Positions 11,644-22,180 are shown, numbered from the stretch's first letter. The stretch is DNA of 64,000 nucleotides from Pseudomonas sp. PDM15 (GCF_014851565.1 NZ_JACVAA010000003.1:62001-126000), one strand, 5' to 3'. Numbers and translations are program-made. The notes: a model not told the origin generated them from the sequence alone.

Positions 11644-12638
11644 TCAGACCCGCCGATGCTCGCCCCAAGCTGTTGCTGGTGGATGACGAGCCGACCAACC
11701 TGCAGGTGCTGCGGCAGATCCTGCAGGATGACTATCGCCTGCTGTTCGCCAAGGACGGCGACAAGGCACTGGAGCTGGCCGAGCGCGAGAGCCCGGCGCT
11801 GATCCTGCTCGACGTGATGATGCCGGGCATGACCGGCCACGAGGTGTGCACCCGGCTCAAGGCCCAGCCGGCCACGGCGGGCATCCCGGTGATCTTCGTC
11901 ACCGCCCTGGCCGACGTCGAGGACGAGGCGAGGGGCTTCGAGGTCGGCGCGGTGGACTACATCACCAAACCGGTCAGCCCGGCCATCGTGCGTGCTCGGG
12001 TACGCACCCACCTGTCGCTGGTGCGGGTCGACGAGCTGCACGAGACGCGCCTGCAGATCGTCCAGCGTCTGGGCCTGGCCTCCGAGTACAAGGACAACGA
12101 GACCGGCCTGCACGTGATCCGCATGAGCCACTACACCCATATCCTGGCCAAGGCCGCCGGTTTCAGCGAGCACGAGGCGGACGACCTGCTCAACGCCGCA
12201 CCCATGCATGACGTGGGCAAGATCGGCATTCCCGACGCCATTCTGCAGAAGAACGGCAAACTCGACGATGCCGAGTGGCAGGTGATGCGCAGCCATGCGC
12301 AGATTGGCGCGGAGATCATCGGCGAACACGACTCCGGCCTGCTCAGGACCGCCCGCATCATCGCCCTGACTCACCACGAGAAGTGGGACGGCAGCGGTTA
12401 CCCCAACGGCCTCAAGGGTGAGGAGATTCCCCTGGCAGGACGCATCGTCGCCATCGCTGACGTGTTCGACGCGCTGACCAGCGTGCGCCCCTACAAGCCG
12501 GCCTGGCCGGTGCAGGAGGCGGTGGACTTCCTGCGTCGTGAGAGCGGCCGGCACTTCGATCCGGAGCTGGTCGAGCTGTTCCTGGCCCAGCTGCCGGCGA
12601 TTCTCGAAGTTAAGGAGCGCTGGGCGGAAACGGACTAG
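11640..12638 (+). CDS. Response regulator with HD-GYP cyclic-di-GMP phosphodiesterase domain
   Basis: A 332-residue RpfG-type regulator. The receiver domain has acidic pocket D15-D16, phosphoacceptor D58 ([10 protein letters not shown]) and K110. The HD-GYP domain has H190-D191 ([11 protein letters not shown]) and H245-H246 plus the signature WDGSGYP (249-255), so hydrolysis of c-di-GMP is expected. It starts in an ATGA overlap with the hybrid kinase, which makes the pair one two-component unit probably linking redox or gas sensing to c-di-GMP levels. Confidence 0.95.
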
Positions 12639-12673
12639 GGCACAATGCCGGCCTCTGCCGCCTGGAGGCCATC

Positions 12674-13153
12674 ATGAGTCTGCCCACCTGGGAACTGCTG
12701 TCCTACATCGTCACCGTGGTGGCGTTGCCGTTTGCCATCGGCGTATTCCTCTTTGAGCAGCGCAAGGAGCGCGAGAACGAGGAAGAGGCCATCTGGCAGC
12801 AGATATCCGATGCCTATATCGCCTTTCTCGAAGTGGTGTTGGCCAACCCCGATCTGCGCCTGCGCAGCCAGGCCGCTACCCCCGACCTCAGCGACGAACA
12901 GCGCGAGCGCATGTGGGTGATCTTCGACATGCTGATCTCGCTGTTCGAGCGTGCCTACCTGCTGGCCTACGAAGACGACATGAGCGAAAAGCAGCGCCGT
13001 CGCTGGCACTCCTGGGAGGATTACATGCGCGAATGGAGCCGCCGCGAGGATTTCCGCGAGCGCCTACCGCACCTGCTGCGTGGCGAGGACCCGGGCTTCG
13101 CCGCCTATATCCAGGGCCTGGCCGACGAAGAAGTGCGCAATCCTCAAGACTGA
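12674..13153 (+). CDS. Small membrane-anchored protein of unknown function
   Basis: A 159-residue protein with one N-terminal transmembrane segment (SYIVTVVALPFAIGVFLF). A charged, mostly helical cytoplasmic part follows (EQRKERENEEEAIWQQISDAYIAFL; WHSWEDYMREWSRREDFRERL). No enzyme motif is seen. TGGAGG precedes the ATG. It lies 35 bases after the HD-GYP gene and might be cotranscribed with it. Confidence 0.78.
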   Translation: MSLPTWELLSYIVTVVALPFAIGVFLFEQRKERENEEEAIWQQISDAYIAFLEVVLANPDLRLRSQAATPDLSDEQRERMWVIFDMLISLFERAYLLAYEDDMSEKQRRRWHSWEDYMREWSRREDFRERLPHLLRGEDPGFAAYIQGLADEEVRNPQD

Positions 13154-13209
13154 CTAGTCTTGTCGCTTTGCGGCGGCAGTTGCCCGCCGCCGGGCCGAGA
13201 GGAGGCAGC

Positions 13210-13932
13210 ATGAGCCAGATCGTCAACCGTACCCTTCGCTATGAAATCGATGGCCAGCCGTTCGAGGGCCAGTTGCTGTACGACGAGTCGCATGCACGGC
13301 CGAGGCCGGGCCTGCTGCTGGCGCCGAACTGGATGGGGGTATCCGCTGGCGCCATCGAGATCGCTAGCCAGGTGGCCGAGCGTGGCTACGTGGTGCTGGT
13401 GGCGGACGTCTACGGTGTTGGCATACGCCCGCAGAACCATGATGAAGCCGCCGCGGCGATGATGTCGGTGAAGGGCAAGCCGATCCTGCGCCAGCGCCTG
13501 CAGGCCTCGCTCGCTACGCTCAAGGCCCAGCCTGGCACGGCGCTGGACCCCAACCGGCTGGCGGTGTTCGGCTTCTGCTTCGGCGGCCATTGCGCGCTAG
13601 AGCTGGCCCGCGACGGTGCGCCGGTGAAGGCCGCGGTGTCTTTCCACGGCACCCTTGATACGCCCAACCCGGCCGATGCGCAGAATATCCGTGGCGCCGT
13701 GCTGGTGCTGGATGGCGCCGCCGATCCGCTGGTGCCACGCGAACAACTGACCGGCTTTATCGAGGAAATGAGCGCCGCCAATGTCGACTGGCAGCTGACC
13801 ACCTACGGCGGCGCGGCACACTCCTTCACCGACAAGCAGGCCAACATCCCCGGCAAGATGCAGTACAACGCCAAGGTGGCGCGCCGCGCCTTCGCCGCGA
13901 TGCACGACCTGTTCGAGGAAGTCTTCGCCTGA
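13210..13932 (+). CDS. Dienelactone hydrolase family protein
   Basis: A 240-residue alpha/beta hydrolase of the dienelactone hydrolase family, cytosolic. The catalytic triad is readable as C123 (GFCFGGH), D172 (DGAADPLV) and H204 (GGAAHSF). The cysteine nucleophile is characteristic of this family. The start follows GAGGAGG. It lies near htpG, as I recall in P. aeruginosa (PA1597). No chlorocatechol pathway gene is nearby, so the physiological lactone or ester substrate is unknown. Confidence 0.9.
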   Translation: MSQIVNRTLRYEIDGQPFEGQLLYDESHARPRPGLLLAPNWMGVSAGAIEIASQVAERGYVVLVADVYGVGIRPQNHDEAAAAMMSVKGKPILRQRLQASLATLKAQPGTALDPNRLAVFGFCFGGHCALELARDGAPVKAAVSFHGTLDTPNPADAQNIRGAVLVLDGAADPLVPREQLTGFIEEMSAANVDWQLTTYGGAAHSFTDKQANIPGKMQYNAKVARRAFAAMHDLFEEVFA

Positions 13933-13941
13933 TCCGACCGG

Positions 13942-15204
13942 CTAGGGTGCGCCGGCCTTCTTGGCGATGGCCAGCGGATAGTCGATCAGCACTTCCTCGG
14001 CCGAATACAGCGGTGTGGCCAGTCCCGGATCGGTCAGGACCGCGCGCACTCGGTAGCGCCCCGGTGCCAGCTGGGGGAAGAAGGGCACATAGGCATCCTG
14101 CTGCTGTTCGTCCGCGTGGTAGATGACGAACTGGCCGTGCTGCCGCTCAATGTAGTTGTCGTCGAGCAGGTAGCCTTCGCCGGGCTTGAGTTCGATCTGG
14201 TGGTTGGCGGCATACAGGCGATGGCTACTCTGTGTGCCGTTCTCGGCGGTGAACAACAGGTGCACCTCGGCATGCTCCAGCTGTAAAGGCCGGTCGCCGT
14301 CGAGGCCCAGGTTGAACAGCGGCGAGGACGCATCGGAGAAGTCGCTCATGCTCAGGCGCAGGCCGTCCGGATGTGCCGCCGCGCTGTAGCGCTGGTGCAA
14401 GTCGTAAGCCTGGTCGAGCGAGATCCAGCGCTCCAGCGGGCCCTTCTTCGATGCGTAGCGAATCAGCAGCCACTGCTCCTTGCGCGCCAGTACCTCGCAC
14501 ACATCACCCTGGATCAGATAGGCCTTGCTGCGGCTGGCCTCGTTCGGTTGCTGGTGCAGATAAAGGCGCGCTGTCGGCACCGTCCAGGTCTGCGGCTGGT
14601 CATCGTCGTTCATGGCGCGGCTGGCCACTACGTTGCCCTGGGTGTCGAAGGTCTTCTCGAACAGCGGGAAGAACACATAGGGGTAATCGGGGCTGTAGTC
14701 GTCCTGCACTTGCAGAGTCTTGTACAGCCACGGTTGGCCCTGGGCGTCGAAGCGGAAGGCGTCGTAGTACCAGCGCGGGCCGCTGCGGCAATTGCTGTAC
14801 AGGGCACGCTCCTCGACCTTGCGCGCCAGCCCGAAGAAGCTCGAGCAATTGACACAGTCGATCAGCGTCTCCGGCATTGCCAGGAACTCATAGCGGCGCA
14901 GAGAAGGGCGGTACAGATAGAGGTGGTAGTTCTCGTTGACCATGCCGGCGGCGACGCTGATCGCCAGATCGGCATGGCCATCGAAGTCGTAGTCGGCGAC
15001 CTCGAAGCGTGGTTCGGTTTCGTTGGCCTCGGGAATCTGCAGCTCCATCCAGCTGCCGTCCGGCTGCTGCAGCCGATAGTTTTCACCTTTCTGCTCAACA
15101 CGGGCCTTTAGCCCGAGCTCGGGTTGCAGTGTTGGCAGGTCGGCGTGGGCGAGTAGCGGCGAGGTCAGCAGGGCGGTGGCGAACAGGCGAAGAGCGAGGG
15201 ACAC
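13942..15204 (-). CDS. Exported FG-GAP / XAC2610-like protein with SH3-like segment
   Basis: A 420-residue secreted protein with signal peptide MSLALRLFATALLTSPLLAHA. Near residue 70 a repeat-type calcium-binding loop (DYDFDGHADLAI) resembles FG-GAP/VCBS motifs of XAC2610-related proteins. Four Cys (CVNCSSF, SNCRSG, GDVCEVL) may form disulfides. The stretch around residues 215-275 (ARLYLHQQP...GDVCEVLARKEQWLLIRY) looks like a bacterial SH3 domain, followed by a beta-rich C-terminus. Periplasmic location is inferred. No enzymatic role is evident. Confidence 0.78.
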   Translation of the reverse strand: MSLALRLFATALLTSPLLAHADLPTLQPELGLKARVEQKGENYRLQQPDGSWMELQIPEANETEPRFEVADYDFDGHADLAISVAAGMVNENYHLYLYRPSLRRYEFLAMPETLIDCVNCSSFFGLARKVEERALYSNCRSGPRWYYDAFRFDAQGQPWLYKTLQVQDDYSPDYPYVFFPLFEKTFDTQGNVVASRAMNDDDQPQTWTVPTARLYLHQQPNEASRSKAYLIQGDVCEVLARKEQWLLIRYASKKGPLERWISLDQAYDLHQRYSAAAHPDGLRLSMSDFSDASSPLFNLGLDGDRPLQLEHAEVHLLFTAENGTQSSHRLYAANHQIELKPGEGYLLDDNYIERQHGQFVIYHADEQQQDAYVPFFPQLAPGRYRVRAVLTDPGLATPLYSAEEVLIDYPLAIAKKAGAP

Positions 15205-15278
15205 GGCAGCAATCCTTTGCGGGCGGAGATCGCCATGTTACTGCCGGACCGACAGTCCGGCACGTGATGGGCGCGGCA

Positions 15279-16142
15279 TTATGTGCCGGGCAGGGTGATG
15301 CGCTCGGTCTCGCCGGGCACCCGCGGCCAGTCCCAGGCCGCCCAGTTCTGCTTGGCTTTTTCCAGCAAGGCGGCATCGCTGGCGACGAAGTTCCAGTACA
15401 TGCGCCGCGGCCCCAACGGCTCGCCGCCGATCAGGGCCAAGTGGCACTCGCCACAGGCGGTCAGCAGCAGCTCCTCGCCCTCCGGCAGCACGGCCATGCC
15501 GCGCAGGGGCAGGTCGTTACCCTCCAGCTGGGTTTCGCCGTCGATCAGGTACAGCGCGCGTTCGCGGTGTTCGGCGGGAATCAGCAGACTGGCGCCGGCC
15601 GCGAGCTTCAGCTCGGCATAGAGTGTGGGTGAGTGCATGGGCACCGGCGATTCGAGGCAGAAGCCGCTGCCGGCGATCAGGGTGATCTGCACGCCCATCG
15701 CCTCGCTGCGCGGCAGGCTGGCGGCCGGGTGGTGGCTGTAGCTCGGTTCACCTTCTTCCAGTTCCTGCGGCAGGGCCAACCATACCTGCAGGCCGTGCAG
15801 GCGCGAGCCGCTTTGCCACAGGTGTTGCGGAGTGCGTTCGACATGGGCCACGGCGCGGCCGGCGGTCATCCAGCTGACGTCACCGGGCTGCACCAACTGG
15901 TCCGAGCCGAGGCTGTCCTTGTGCTGCAGTTCGCCCTCGAACAGATAGGTAAGGGTGGAAAGGCCGATGTGCGGGTGCTGGTTGATGTTCATGCCGCTGC
16001 CGGCCGGATAGGCCTTTTCCAGCATGTGATCGAAGAACACGAAAGGGCCGACGCTGCGGCATTTGGCCGAAGGCAGCGGGCGCAGGATCGGTTGCCCGGC
16101 GATGTCCTCGGCCTTGGGGCGGATCAGCAGCGGCTCGCTCAT
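15279..16142 (-). CDS. Pirin family protein
   Basis: A 287-residue bicupin. The iron-binding residues of pirins are present: H56 and H58 (NQHPHIGLSTLTY), H100 and E102 (VAHVE). Bacterial pirins include quercetinases and regulators of metabolism; which applies here is open. The ATG at 16140-16142 overlaps the stop of the upstream OsmC gene by four bases (ATGA), so the two are an operon. An upstream in-frame start would lie inside the OsmC gene and is rejected. Confidence 0.93.
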   Translation of the reverse strand: MSEPLLIRPKAEDIAGQPILRPLPSAKCRSVGPFVFFDHMLEKAYPAGSGMNINQHPHIGLSTLTYLFEGELQHKDSLGSDQLVQPGDVSWMTAGRAVAHVERTPQHLWQSGSRLHGLQVWLALPQELEEGEPSYSHHPAASLPRSEAMGVQITLIAGSGFCLESPVPMHSPTLYAELKLAAGASLLIPAEHRERALYLIDGETQLEGNDLPLRGMAVLPEGEELLLTACGECHLALIGGEPLGPRRMYWNFVASDAALLEKAKQNWAAWDWPRVPGETERITLPGT

Positions 16143-16537
16143 GCGCCGCCGCCCAGCTGGGTTGTCACCTGCACCTCGGCGCTGGTCATCAGCTTGTGCA
16201 CCGGGCACTTGTCGGCGATGCGCAGCAGTTGCTGGCGCTGGGCATCGTCCAGCGCACCGTGCAGCTGCAGTTCGACGTTGAGGCGGTAGATGCCCTGGCG
16301 CTCCTCGCTGTCGTCGCGTTGTACCTGCACGTCGAGGCTTTCCAGCGGCAGGCCCTTCTGCTTGGCATAAAGCATCAGCGTCAGGGCCTTGCAGGCACCC
16401 AGGGCGGCATCGAACAGGTCGTGTGGCTCAGGGCCGGAGGCGGTGCCACCGAAGGATTCGGGCACGTCGGTGTGCAGCAGGTGTTCGCCGATCTCGATGC
16501 TATGGCGCAGGCCGGACTCGGTGCTGATACGGATCAT
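16139..16537 (-). CDS. OsmC family peroxiredoxin-like protein
   Basis: A 132-residue OsmC/Ohr-superfamily protein that reduces organic hydroperoxides by a pair of cysteines. These are C49 (LGACKALTL) and C111 (ADKCPVHKLM). The C-terminal motif CPVHK is typical of the YhfA-like OsmC branch. It is coupled to the pirin gene by ATGA, which suggests a shared oxidative-stress or detoxification role. Confidence 0.92.
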   Translation of the reverse strand: MIRISTESGLRHSIEIGEHLLHTDVPESFGGTASGPEPHDLFDAALGACKALTLMLYAKQKGLPLESLDVQVQRDDSEERQGIYRLNVELQLHGALDDAQRQQLLRIADKCPVHKLMTSAEVQVTTQLGGGA

Positions 16538-16647
16538 GGTGGCTCCCAGGCTAGATTGGATGGCCCAGCCTAGCCCAAGGGCGCGAGCGCAGACCAGCCT
16601 GGCGAGGCATCGGTTGCGGCCAAGTGCGGGCCACGGCGGGCCAGACG

Positions 16648-17541
16648 CTACCGGGCCGTGCTCGGCCGGAACCAGAGTTCCTGGCGTTGGTGGGGCGTCT
16701 GCGGTGGCTGATCGGGGTTTTCCAGTTCAATTACCTGGCGGCGCTCCAGCCCGGCGCGCTTGATGGTTGCGCCGTGGTACTGCTGGAACAGGGCATCGAA
16801 GCTGCCGTCAGCGATCATCGCTTCCAGGCCGCGCTCGATGTGGCCGGCCAGGTCGGCGCGGGCGCGCGAAGTGAAGAAGTAGAAGGCGCTGGGGTAGTGG
16901 ATGACGATGTGCTCGTCGACTTCCAGGTTGAGGCCTTGCTTGGCGGCTTGCGCCTGCTCGTCCCAGGCCACCACCACTTCGCGCGGGAACAGATCGAAGC
17001 GGCCCGCGTCGAGCATGCGGAACAGGCTGTCGTAGCTCTGGCTGGTGATCACCTGCAGGCCGTTGCTACGCAGGATGCGGGTGTCCGGCCAGTCGGCGCG
17101 CTGGCCGATGCGCAGCGGTTTGAGGTCCGCCGCGCTGTGCACCTTGGCCAGCCAGTCCTTGTCCTCGCGCCGCACCAGGGGCACGCGCCAGCCGATCAGG
17201 CCCTTGTAGATCGGGATGCGGATCGGCAGCAGGCTTTCCTCGCGGGCCTTGGTGGTCATGGTCCACATCAGTTGCACGCTGCCATCGTTCTGCTCCAGCG
17301 ATTGTTCCGCGCGGCTCTGCGCCATGGGCCGGTGCGACGGCCGCAGCTGGTAGTCGCCACCGCTCTTGGCCAGGGCCTGGCGCAGCAGCTCGACCACATA
17401 GGCCTCGGGATCGGCGCCATTGGAATGCAGCGGATAGGTCAGCGGTTCGGCGGCCAGCGGTGTGACGCAGAACAACAGGACGAGCAGGGCGGCGAGGCGG
17501 GCGATGGACATGCGCAGGGTTCGCAACGAGAGATGCATCAT
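16648..17541 (-). CDS. Periplasmic solute-binding protein (SBP_bac_3-like)
   Basis: A 297-residue protein with a signal peptide (MSIARLAALLVLLFCVTPLAAEP) and the two-lobe fold of family 3 amino-acid-type binding proteins, of the variant seen in stand-alone pseudomonad proteins (LRQALAKSGGDYQLRPS; WPDTRILRSNGLQV; GRFDLFPREVVVAWDE). No ABC permease or ATPase is adjacent, so it may serve sensing or be an orphan. The start at 17541 has AAGG upstream; the next codon is also ATG. It is divergent from the amidohydrolase gene. Confidence 0.82.
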   Translation of the reverse strand: MMHLSLRTLRMSIARLAALLVLLFCVTPLAAEPLTYPLHSNGADPEAYVVELLRQALAKSGGDYQLRPSHRPMAQSRAEQSLEQNDGSVQLMWTMTTKAREESLLPIRIPIYKGLIGWRVPLVRREDKDWLAKVHSAADLKPLRIGQRADWPDTRILRSNGLQVITSQSYDSLFRMLDAGRFDLFPREVVVAWDEQAQAAKQGLNLEVDEHIVIHYPSAFYFFTSRARADLAGHIERGLEAMIADGSFDALFQQYHGATIKRAGLERRQVIELENPDQPPQTPHQRQELWFRPSTAR

Positions 17542-17622
17542 GATGGCCTTTCGCACGCATGCTCGCCAGTGAACGGCACGGGAGGGATGGCGGTCTACTC
17601 TTGCTCGAAACGCCAGGGAGTC

Positions 17623-18651
17623 ATGCCTTTGTCCGTCCGCCGCCTGTTGTGCGCCGCCTTTTGCGGCCTGCTGGCCCTGCCAGCCAGTGCCCGCGACTAT
17701 CGCTTCAGCGATGCCCATCTGCACTATGTCGACTTCTTCCAGGAGAGCGAGGGCATGACCCCGCTGCTGGAGGCCATGGCCGCCGGCAACATCGACCACG
17801 CGATGATCAGCGGCATCCCGGTGGCGAAGAAATGGCACGAGGACGAGCCCAAGCGCCCGCGCTACTACGCCGGCGACGATGCCGGGGCGTACTGGTACAG
17901 CGCCACCGATGTGCTGCTGGCCGACGCCCTGCGGCGCCTGCCAGCCGAGCAGCGCCAACGCTTCCACCCCTTCCTCAGCGGCTTCAATCCCGCCGACAAG
18001 AACTCCGACGCGCATATCCGCCGCATGCTGGAGCTGGACCCCGGCCTGTGGCAGGGCCTGGGTGAAGTATTTACCCGCCACGACGACCTCACTGCGCTGA
18101 CCTACGGCGACACGCCACGGGCCAACAACGAGGCCATGACCCGCATCTATCACCTGGCAGCCGAGTACGACCTGCCGGTACTGGTGCACAGCAACATCAC
18201 CTCCAAGCGCGAGCGCAACCCGCTGTACCTGGAGGAGATCGAGGAGCCGCTGCGCAACCACCCGCATGTACGCTTCATCTGGGCCCATGCCGGCACCAGC
18301 CTGGAGATCCATCGTCACCAGGAGAAGCTGGATTTCCTCCTGCCGACCCTGCAGCGCATGCTCGGCGAATACCCCAACCTGTATATCGACCTGTCCTGGA
18401 GCGTGCTGCGGCCTTATCTGCTGGATGCCGAGGGTCGGCCCGACCCGCGCTGGGTGAAGCTGGTCAGCAGCTATCCGGCGCGCTTCATGCTCGGCTCCGA
18501 CGTGGTCGGACGTTTCGACGATCTGGGGCAGTACATGGCCGATTTCCGGCCGTTCCTCGATGCCCTGCCGGAAGACGTGGCGCACAAGGTGGCGCGAGAC
18601 AACTTCCTTGCCGTGCTGCCGCGCAAGCACCAGGCGCAACTGCGCGACTGA
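17623..18651 (+). CDS. Exported amidohydrolase family protein
   Basis: A 342-residue amidohydrolase_2-type TIM-barrel enzyme. It has signal peptide RRLLCAAFCGLLALPASA and metal-ligand-type histidines at DAHLHYVDF (first strand), PVLVHSNI and WAHAGTS, with a late Asp in MLGSDVVGRF. The family performs hydrolysis or decarboxylation with a divalent metal. The substrate is unknown. The start at 17623 is chosen for the signal peptide and the preceding GGGAG; 17587 is possible. It is divergent from the binding-protein gene. Confidence 0.82.
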   Translation: MPLSVRRLLCAAFCGLLALPASARDYRFSDAHLHYVDFFQESEGMTPLLEAMAAGNIDHAMISGIPVAKKWHEDEPKRPRYYAGDDAGAYWYSATDVLLADALRRLPAEQRQRFHPFLSGFNPADKNSDAHIRRMLELDPGLWQGLGEVFTRHDDLTALTYGDTPRANNEAMTRIYHLAAEYDLPVLVHSNITSKRERNPLYLEEIEEPLRNHPHVRFIWAHAGTSLEIHRHQEKLDFLLPTLQRMLGEYPNLYIDLSWSVLRPYLLDAEGRPDPRWVKLVSSYPARFMLGSDVVGRFDDLGQYMADFRPFLDALPEDVAHKVARDNFLAVLPRKHQAQLRD

Positions 18652-18713
18652 CTGTCATCAGCCTGTAACCGCCGCGTCATAGCCTCGCGCCAACTTTCCA
18701 CAAGGAGCGCGAG

Positions 18714-19184
18714 ATGAAACTGTTCAGCCTGTCTGCCCTGGCCCTGTCGCTGGGCCTGTTTTCCCACCTGGCCCTGGCCGATGTGCAGGTGCAGGGCCCT
18801 GTCGAGTACGGCGTGTTCGCCAGCGCGCCGATCAAGGACCCGCAGCCGGGCGAGCGCATCCTCAGTCGCGCCAACCAGCCGATCGAGCAGACCGAGGTGG
18901 TGCCGGCGCGCCTCGGTACCAAGTTCGGCGTGCGTTATCAGCTGACTGGCAAAGCCGAGACCGAAAAACCGCTGACCCTGATGTACTTCACCCCCGGCCT
19001 GATCGGCCCGGACGGCAAGCGCCAGGACAAGATCGAGTTGCAGCAGAAATTGGTGGTCGGCGCGCCGCAGGACGTGATGGCCTTCGAGTTCACCGAGCAC
19101 CACGAGGTGGTGCCGGGCGAATGGCAGTTCATGGTCTTCCAGGGTGACCGCAAGCTGCTGGAACAGCGCTTCACCGTGCGTTGA
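18714..19184 (+). CDS. DUF3859-type periplasmic protein
   Basis: A 156-residue exported protein with signal peptide [22 protein letters not shown]. The beta-rich mature part contains [10 protein letters not shown] near its start and [25 protein letters not shown] at its end, the pattern I associate with DUF3859. The Shine-Dalgarno sequence is AAGGAGCG. Function unknown. Confidence 0.8.
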   Translation: MKLFSLSALALSLGLFSHLALADVQVQGPVEYGVFASAPIKDPQPGERILSRANQPIEQTEVVPARLGTKFGVRYQLTGKAETEKPLTLMYFTPGLIGPDGKRQDKIELQQKLVVGAPQDVMAFEFTEHHEVVPGEWQFMVFQGDRKLLEQRFTVR

Positions 19185-19273
19185 TCGTCAGGCGGCTATC
19201 CGCCGCCCCGCTGGCGTTTGGGGTGTCTGTTTGCTTGGCTTATCAGTCTATGGACCAAGCCAAGGACGCCGCC

Positions 19274-20899
19274 ATGTTCCTTCGCAATCTGAAAATTGCC
19301 CCACGCGCCGGACTGGGTTTTGCCTCGCTGGCGCTGCTGATGCTGATCCTCGGTATGTTCTCGCTGCTGCAGATGGGCGAGATGCAGCGGCAGTCGGCCG
19401 ACGTCAACGACAACTGGTTGCCGAGCATCCAGTCGGTCAACGAGATGAGCCAGAACATCCTGCGTATTCGCGCCTTGACCCTGCGCCTGATGGTCGACCG
19501 AGACCCGCAGAGCCTGAGCCAGAACGAGCAGCGCCTGCAGGACCTCAAGGGCGACCTGCTCACGATTCAGCAGCGTTACGAGAAGCTGATCAGCAGTGAT
19601 CAAGAGCGTGCCGCATACCAGACCTTCGAGCAGGCCGAGAGCAATTATCTGCGCGAGCAGGAGCGGGTCATGGCGCATTCGCGCCAGGATCAGCTGGACG
19701 ATGCGCTGGCGCTGGTTAACGGCCCGCTCGGTCAGCATGCCGAAGCAATGGCTAGTGCCCTGGATTCGCTGATCGACATCAACCAGCGTGGCGCCGAAAC
19801 GGCTGCCGACGAGAGCGACGCCGCCTACGGCAGCGCCGTGCGCATGGTGCTCGGCATGCTGCTGGTGGCTGCGCTGGTGACCCTGGTGCTGGCCGTGATG
19901 CTCACGCGCAGTATCGTGCGGCCGCTGGTACAGGCGGTGGAGGTGGCCGAAGTGGTGGCCTCCGGCGATCTCAGTCGCGAGTTCGCCATCGACGGCAGTG
20001 ACGAGCCCGCACAGCTGCTGACGGCGCTGAAGAATATGCAGCGCAACCTGCGCGAGACCATCCAGCACATCTCCGACTCCTCGCGGCAGCTGGCCTCGGC
20101 CTCCGAGGAACTGACGGCGGTGACCGAGGGTTCCACCCGCGGCCTGCATCAGCAGAATGCCGAGATCGAACAGGCGGCCACCGCGGTGAACCAGATGACC
20201 TCGGCTGTGGAGGAGGTGGCGCGCAATGCGGTGAGCACCTCGGAGGCCTCGCGCGAGTCGGATCGCAGCGCCCAGCATGGTCGCGAGCAGGTGCGCCAAA
20301 CGGTGGACTCGATCGGCCAGCTGGCCGGCGATGTGACCGAGACCTCCACGCAGATCGGTCGTCTGGCCGAGCAGGTGCGCAGCATCAGCCAGGTGCTCGA
20401 CGTGATCCGCTCCATCGCCGAGCAGACCAATTTGCTGGCGCTCAACGCCGCCATCGAAGCGGCGCGGGCAGGCGAGGCCGGGCGCGGTTTTGCCGTGGTG
20501 GCCGACGAGGTGCGCGCGCTGGCCCATCGCACCCAGCAGAGCACTCAGGAAATCGAGCAGATGATCGGTGGCATTCAGCAGGGCACGGAGCGGGCGGTCA
20601 GCGCCATGCACAACAGCACCCAGCGCACCGGCTCGACCCTGGCCCTGGCCCAGTCGGCCGGGCGCGCCCTGGACGAAATTGCCGAGGCCATCACCTCGAT
20701 CAATGAACGTAACCTGGTGATCGCCAGCGCCTCGGAGGAACAGGCCCAGGTGGCTCGCGAGGTGGATCGCAATCTGGTGAACATCCGCGACCTGTCGCTG
20801 CAGACCTCAGCCGGCGCGAATCAGACCAGCGCCGCCAGCCAGGAGCTGTCGCGTCTGGCGGTCGGCCTCAATGGTCTGGTGGCGCGTTTCCGTATTTGA
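19274..20899 (+). CDS. Methyl-accepting chemotaxis protein
   Basis: A 541-residue chemoreceptor. TM1 is ~12-34 ([17 protein letters not shown]), then a helical periplasmic four-helix-bundle-type sensor (~35-185), TM2 (~190-212), HAMP ([23 protein letters not shown]) and the cytoplasmic signalling domain with hairpin tip [19 protein letters not shown]. There is no C-terminal CheR-tethering pentapeptide. The start at 19274 follows AAGGA; an upstream ATG at 19250 is less likely. It is convergent with fabB, as I recall for PA1608. Ligand unknown. Confidence 0.95.
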   Translation: MFLRNLKIAPRAGLGFASLALLMLILGMFSLLQMGEMQRQSADVNDNWLPSIQSVNEMSQNILRIRALTLRLMVDRDPQSLSQNEQRLQDLKGDLLTIQQRYEKLISSDQERAAYQTFEQAESNYLREQERVMAHSRQDQLDDALALVNGPLGQHAEAMASALDSLIDINQRGAETAADESDAAYGSAVRMVLGMLLVAALVTLVLAVMLTRSIVRPLVQAVEVAEVVASGDLSREFAIDGSDEPAQLLTALKNMQRNLRETIQHISDSSRQLASASEELTAVTEGSTRGLHQQNAEIEQAATAVNQMTSAVEEVARNAVSTSEASRESDRSAQHGREQVRQTVDSIGQLAGDVTETSTQIGRLAEQVRSISQVLDVIRSIAEQTNLLALNAAIEAARAGEAGRGFAVVADEVRALAHRTQQSTQEIEQMIGGIQQGTERAVSAMHNSTQRTGSTLALAQSAGRALDEIAEAITSINERNLVIASASEEQAQVAREVDRNLVNIRDLSLQTSAGANQTSAASQELSRLAVGLNGLVARFRI

Positions 20900-20913
20900 G
20901 CCGGTTGAAACGA

Positions 20914-20940
20914 AAACGGCGCCCGAGGGCGCCGTTTTTT
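20914..20940. terminator. Terminator between MCP and fabB
   Basis: Stem AACGGCGCC / GGCGCCGTT with a CGAG loop, flanked by A-rich and T-rich tracts. It can act for both convergent genes. Confidence 0.9.
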
Positions 20941-20954
20941 CATGGCAGCTGCAA

Positions 20955-22169
20955 TCAGCCCTTGTAGCGTTGCAGCACCAGGGTGGCGTTGGTGCCGCCG
21001 AAGCCGAAGCTGTTGCTCATCACGGTGTTGAGCTGGGCATCGCGGGTTTCGCGCAGGATCGGCATGTCGGCGACCTCCGTGTCCAGCTCGTCGATGTTGG
21101 CCGAGCCGGCGATGAAGCCGCCTTCCATCATCAGCATGCAGTAGATCGCTTCCTGCACGCCAGCGGCGCCCAGACTGTGCCCGGACAGGCTCTTGGTCGA
21201 GCTGATGGCCGGTGCCTTGTCGCCGAACACTTCGCGCACGCCGCGGATCTCCGCCACGTCGCCGACCGGGGTCGAGGTGCCGTGGGTGTTCAGGTAGTCA
21301 ATCGGCGCATCGACGGTGGCCAGGGCCTGCTGCATGCAGCGGATGGCGCCTTCGCCGCTCGGTGCGACCATGTCGTAGCCGTCGCTCGTTGCGCCATAAC
21401 CGACGATTTCCGCATAGATCTTGGCACCGCGCTTGAGGGCGTGCTCCAGTTCCTCGACCACCACCATGCCCCCGCCGCCGGCGATGACGAAGCCGTCACG
21501 TTTGGCGTCGTAGGCGCGCGAGGCTTTCTCGGGGGTCTCGTTGTACTGGGTGGAGAGGGCGCCCATGGCGTCGAACAGGCAGCTCTGGCTCCAGTGTTCT
21601 TCCTCGCCTCCGCCGGCGAAGACCACGTCCTGCTTGCCCAGCTGGATCTGTTCCATGGCCTGGCCGATGCAGTGCGCGCTGGTGGCGCAGGCCGAGGAGA
21701 TGGAGAAGTTCACGCCCTTGATCTGGAAGGGGGTGGCCAGGCAGGCCGACACGGTGCTGCCCATAGTGCGGGTGACGCGGTATGGGCCGATGCGCTTGAC
21801 GCCTTTCTCGCGCAGGGTGTCGATGGCTTCCATCTGGTTCAGCGTGGAGGCACCGCCGGAGCCGGCGATGAGGCCGGTGCGCGGGTTGGAGATCTGCTCC
21901 GGGGTCAGGCCGGAGTCGGCGATGGCTTTTTCCATCGACAGGTAGGCGTAGGCCGCGGCGTCGCCCATGAAACGCAGCACCTTGCGGTCGATCAGCTCTT
22001 CAAGGTTGAGGTCGATCGAGCCGGAAACGTGGCTGCGCAGACCCATCTCGGCGTAGGCCGGGTTGAAACGGATGCCCGCCTTGCCGGCACGCAGGCTGGC
22101 GGAGACGGTGTCTTTGTCATTGCCCAGGCAGGAAACGATGCCCAGACCGGTGATCACGACGCGACGCAT
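20955..22169 (-). CDS. fabB: 3-oxoacyl-ACP synthase I
   Basis: Condensing enzyme KAS I of type II fatty acid synthesis, which elongates the cis-3-decenoyl-ACP made by FabA and so drives unsaturated fatty acid synthesis. It has 404 residues with catalytic C161 (SSACATSAH), H296 (NTHGTSTP) and H331 ([11 protein letters not shown]). It lies 11 bases downstream of fabA on the same strand, the classical fabAB operon. Confidence 0.98.
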   Translation of the reverse strand: MRRVVITGLGIVSCLGNDKDTVSASLRAGKAGIRFNPAYAEMGLRSHVSGSIDLNLEELIDRKVLRFMGDAAAYAYLSMEKAIADSGLTPEQISNPRTGLIAGSGGASTLNQMEAIDTLREKGVKRIGPYRVTRTMGSTVSACLATPFQIKGVNFSISSACATSAHCIGQAMEQIQLGKQDVVFAGGGEEEHWSQSCLFDAMGALSTQYNETPEKASRAYDAKRDGFVIAGGGGMVVVEELEHALKRGAKIYAEIVGYGATSDGYDMVAPSGEGAIRCMQQALATVDAPIDYLNTHGTSTPVGDVAEIRGVREVFGDKAPAISSTKSLSGHSLGAAGVQEAIYCMLMMEGGFIAGSANIDELDTEVADMPILRETRDAQLNTVMSNSFGFGGTNATLVLQRYKG

Positions 22170-22180
22170 GCGGATAACCC

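Noticed and set aside
16624..17620. Long plus-strand frame running into the amidohydrolase gene
   Set aside because: It is antisense to the solute-binding protein gene, has no ribosome-binding site, and its sequence is the low-complexity type of a GC-rich shadow frame. The signal peptide starts at 17623.
17542..18639. Minus-strand extension of the solute-binding protein to 663 residues
   Set aside because: The extension is antisense to the amidohydrolase. A clean signal peptide and start exist at 17541.
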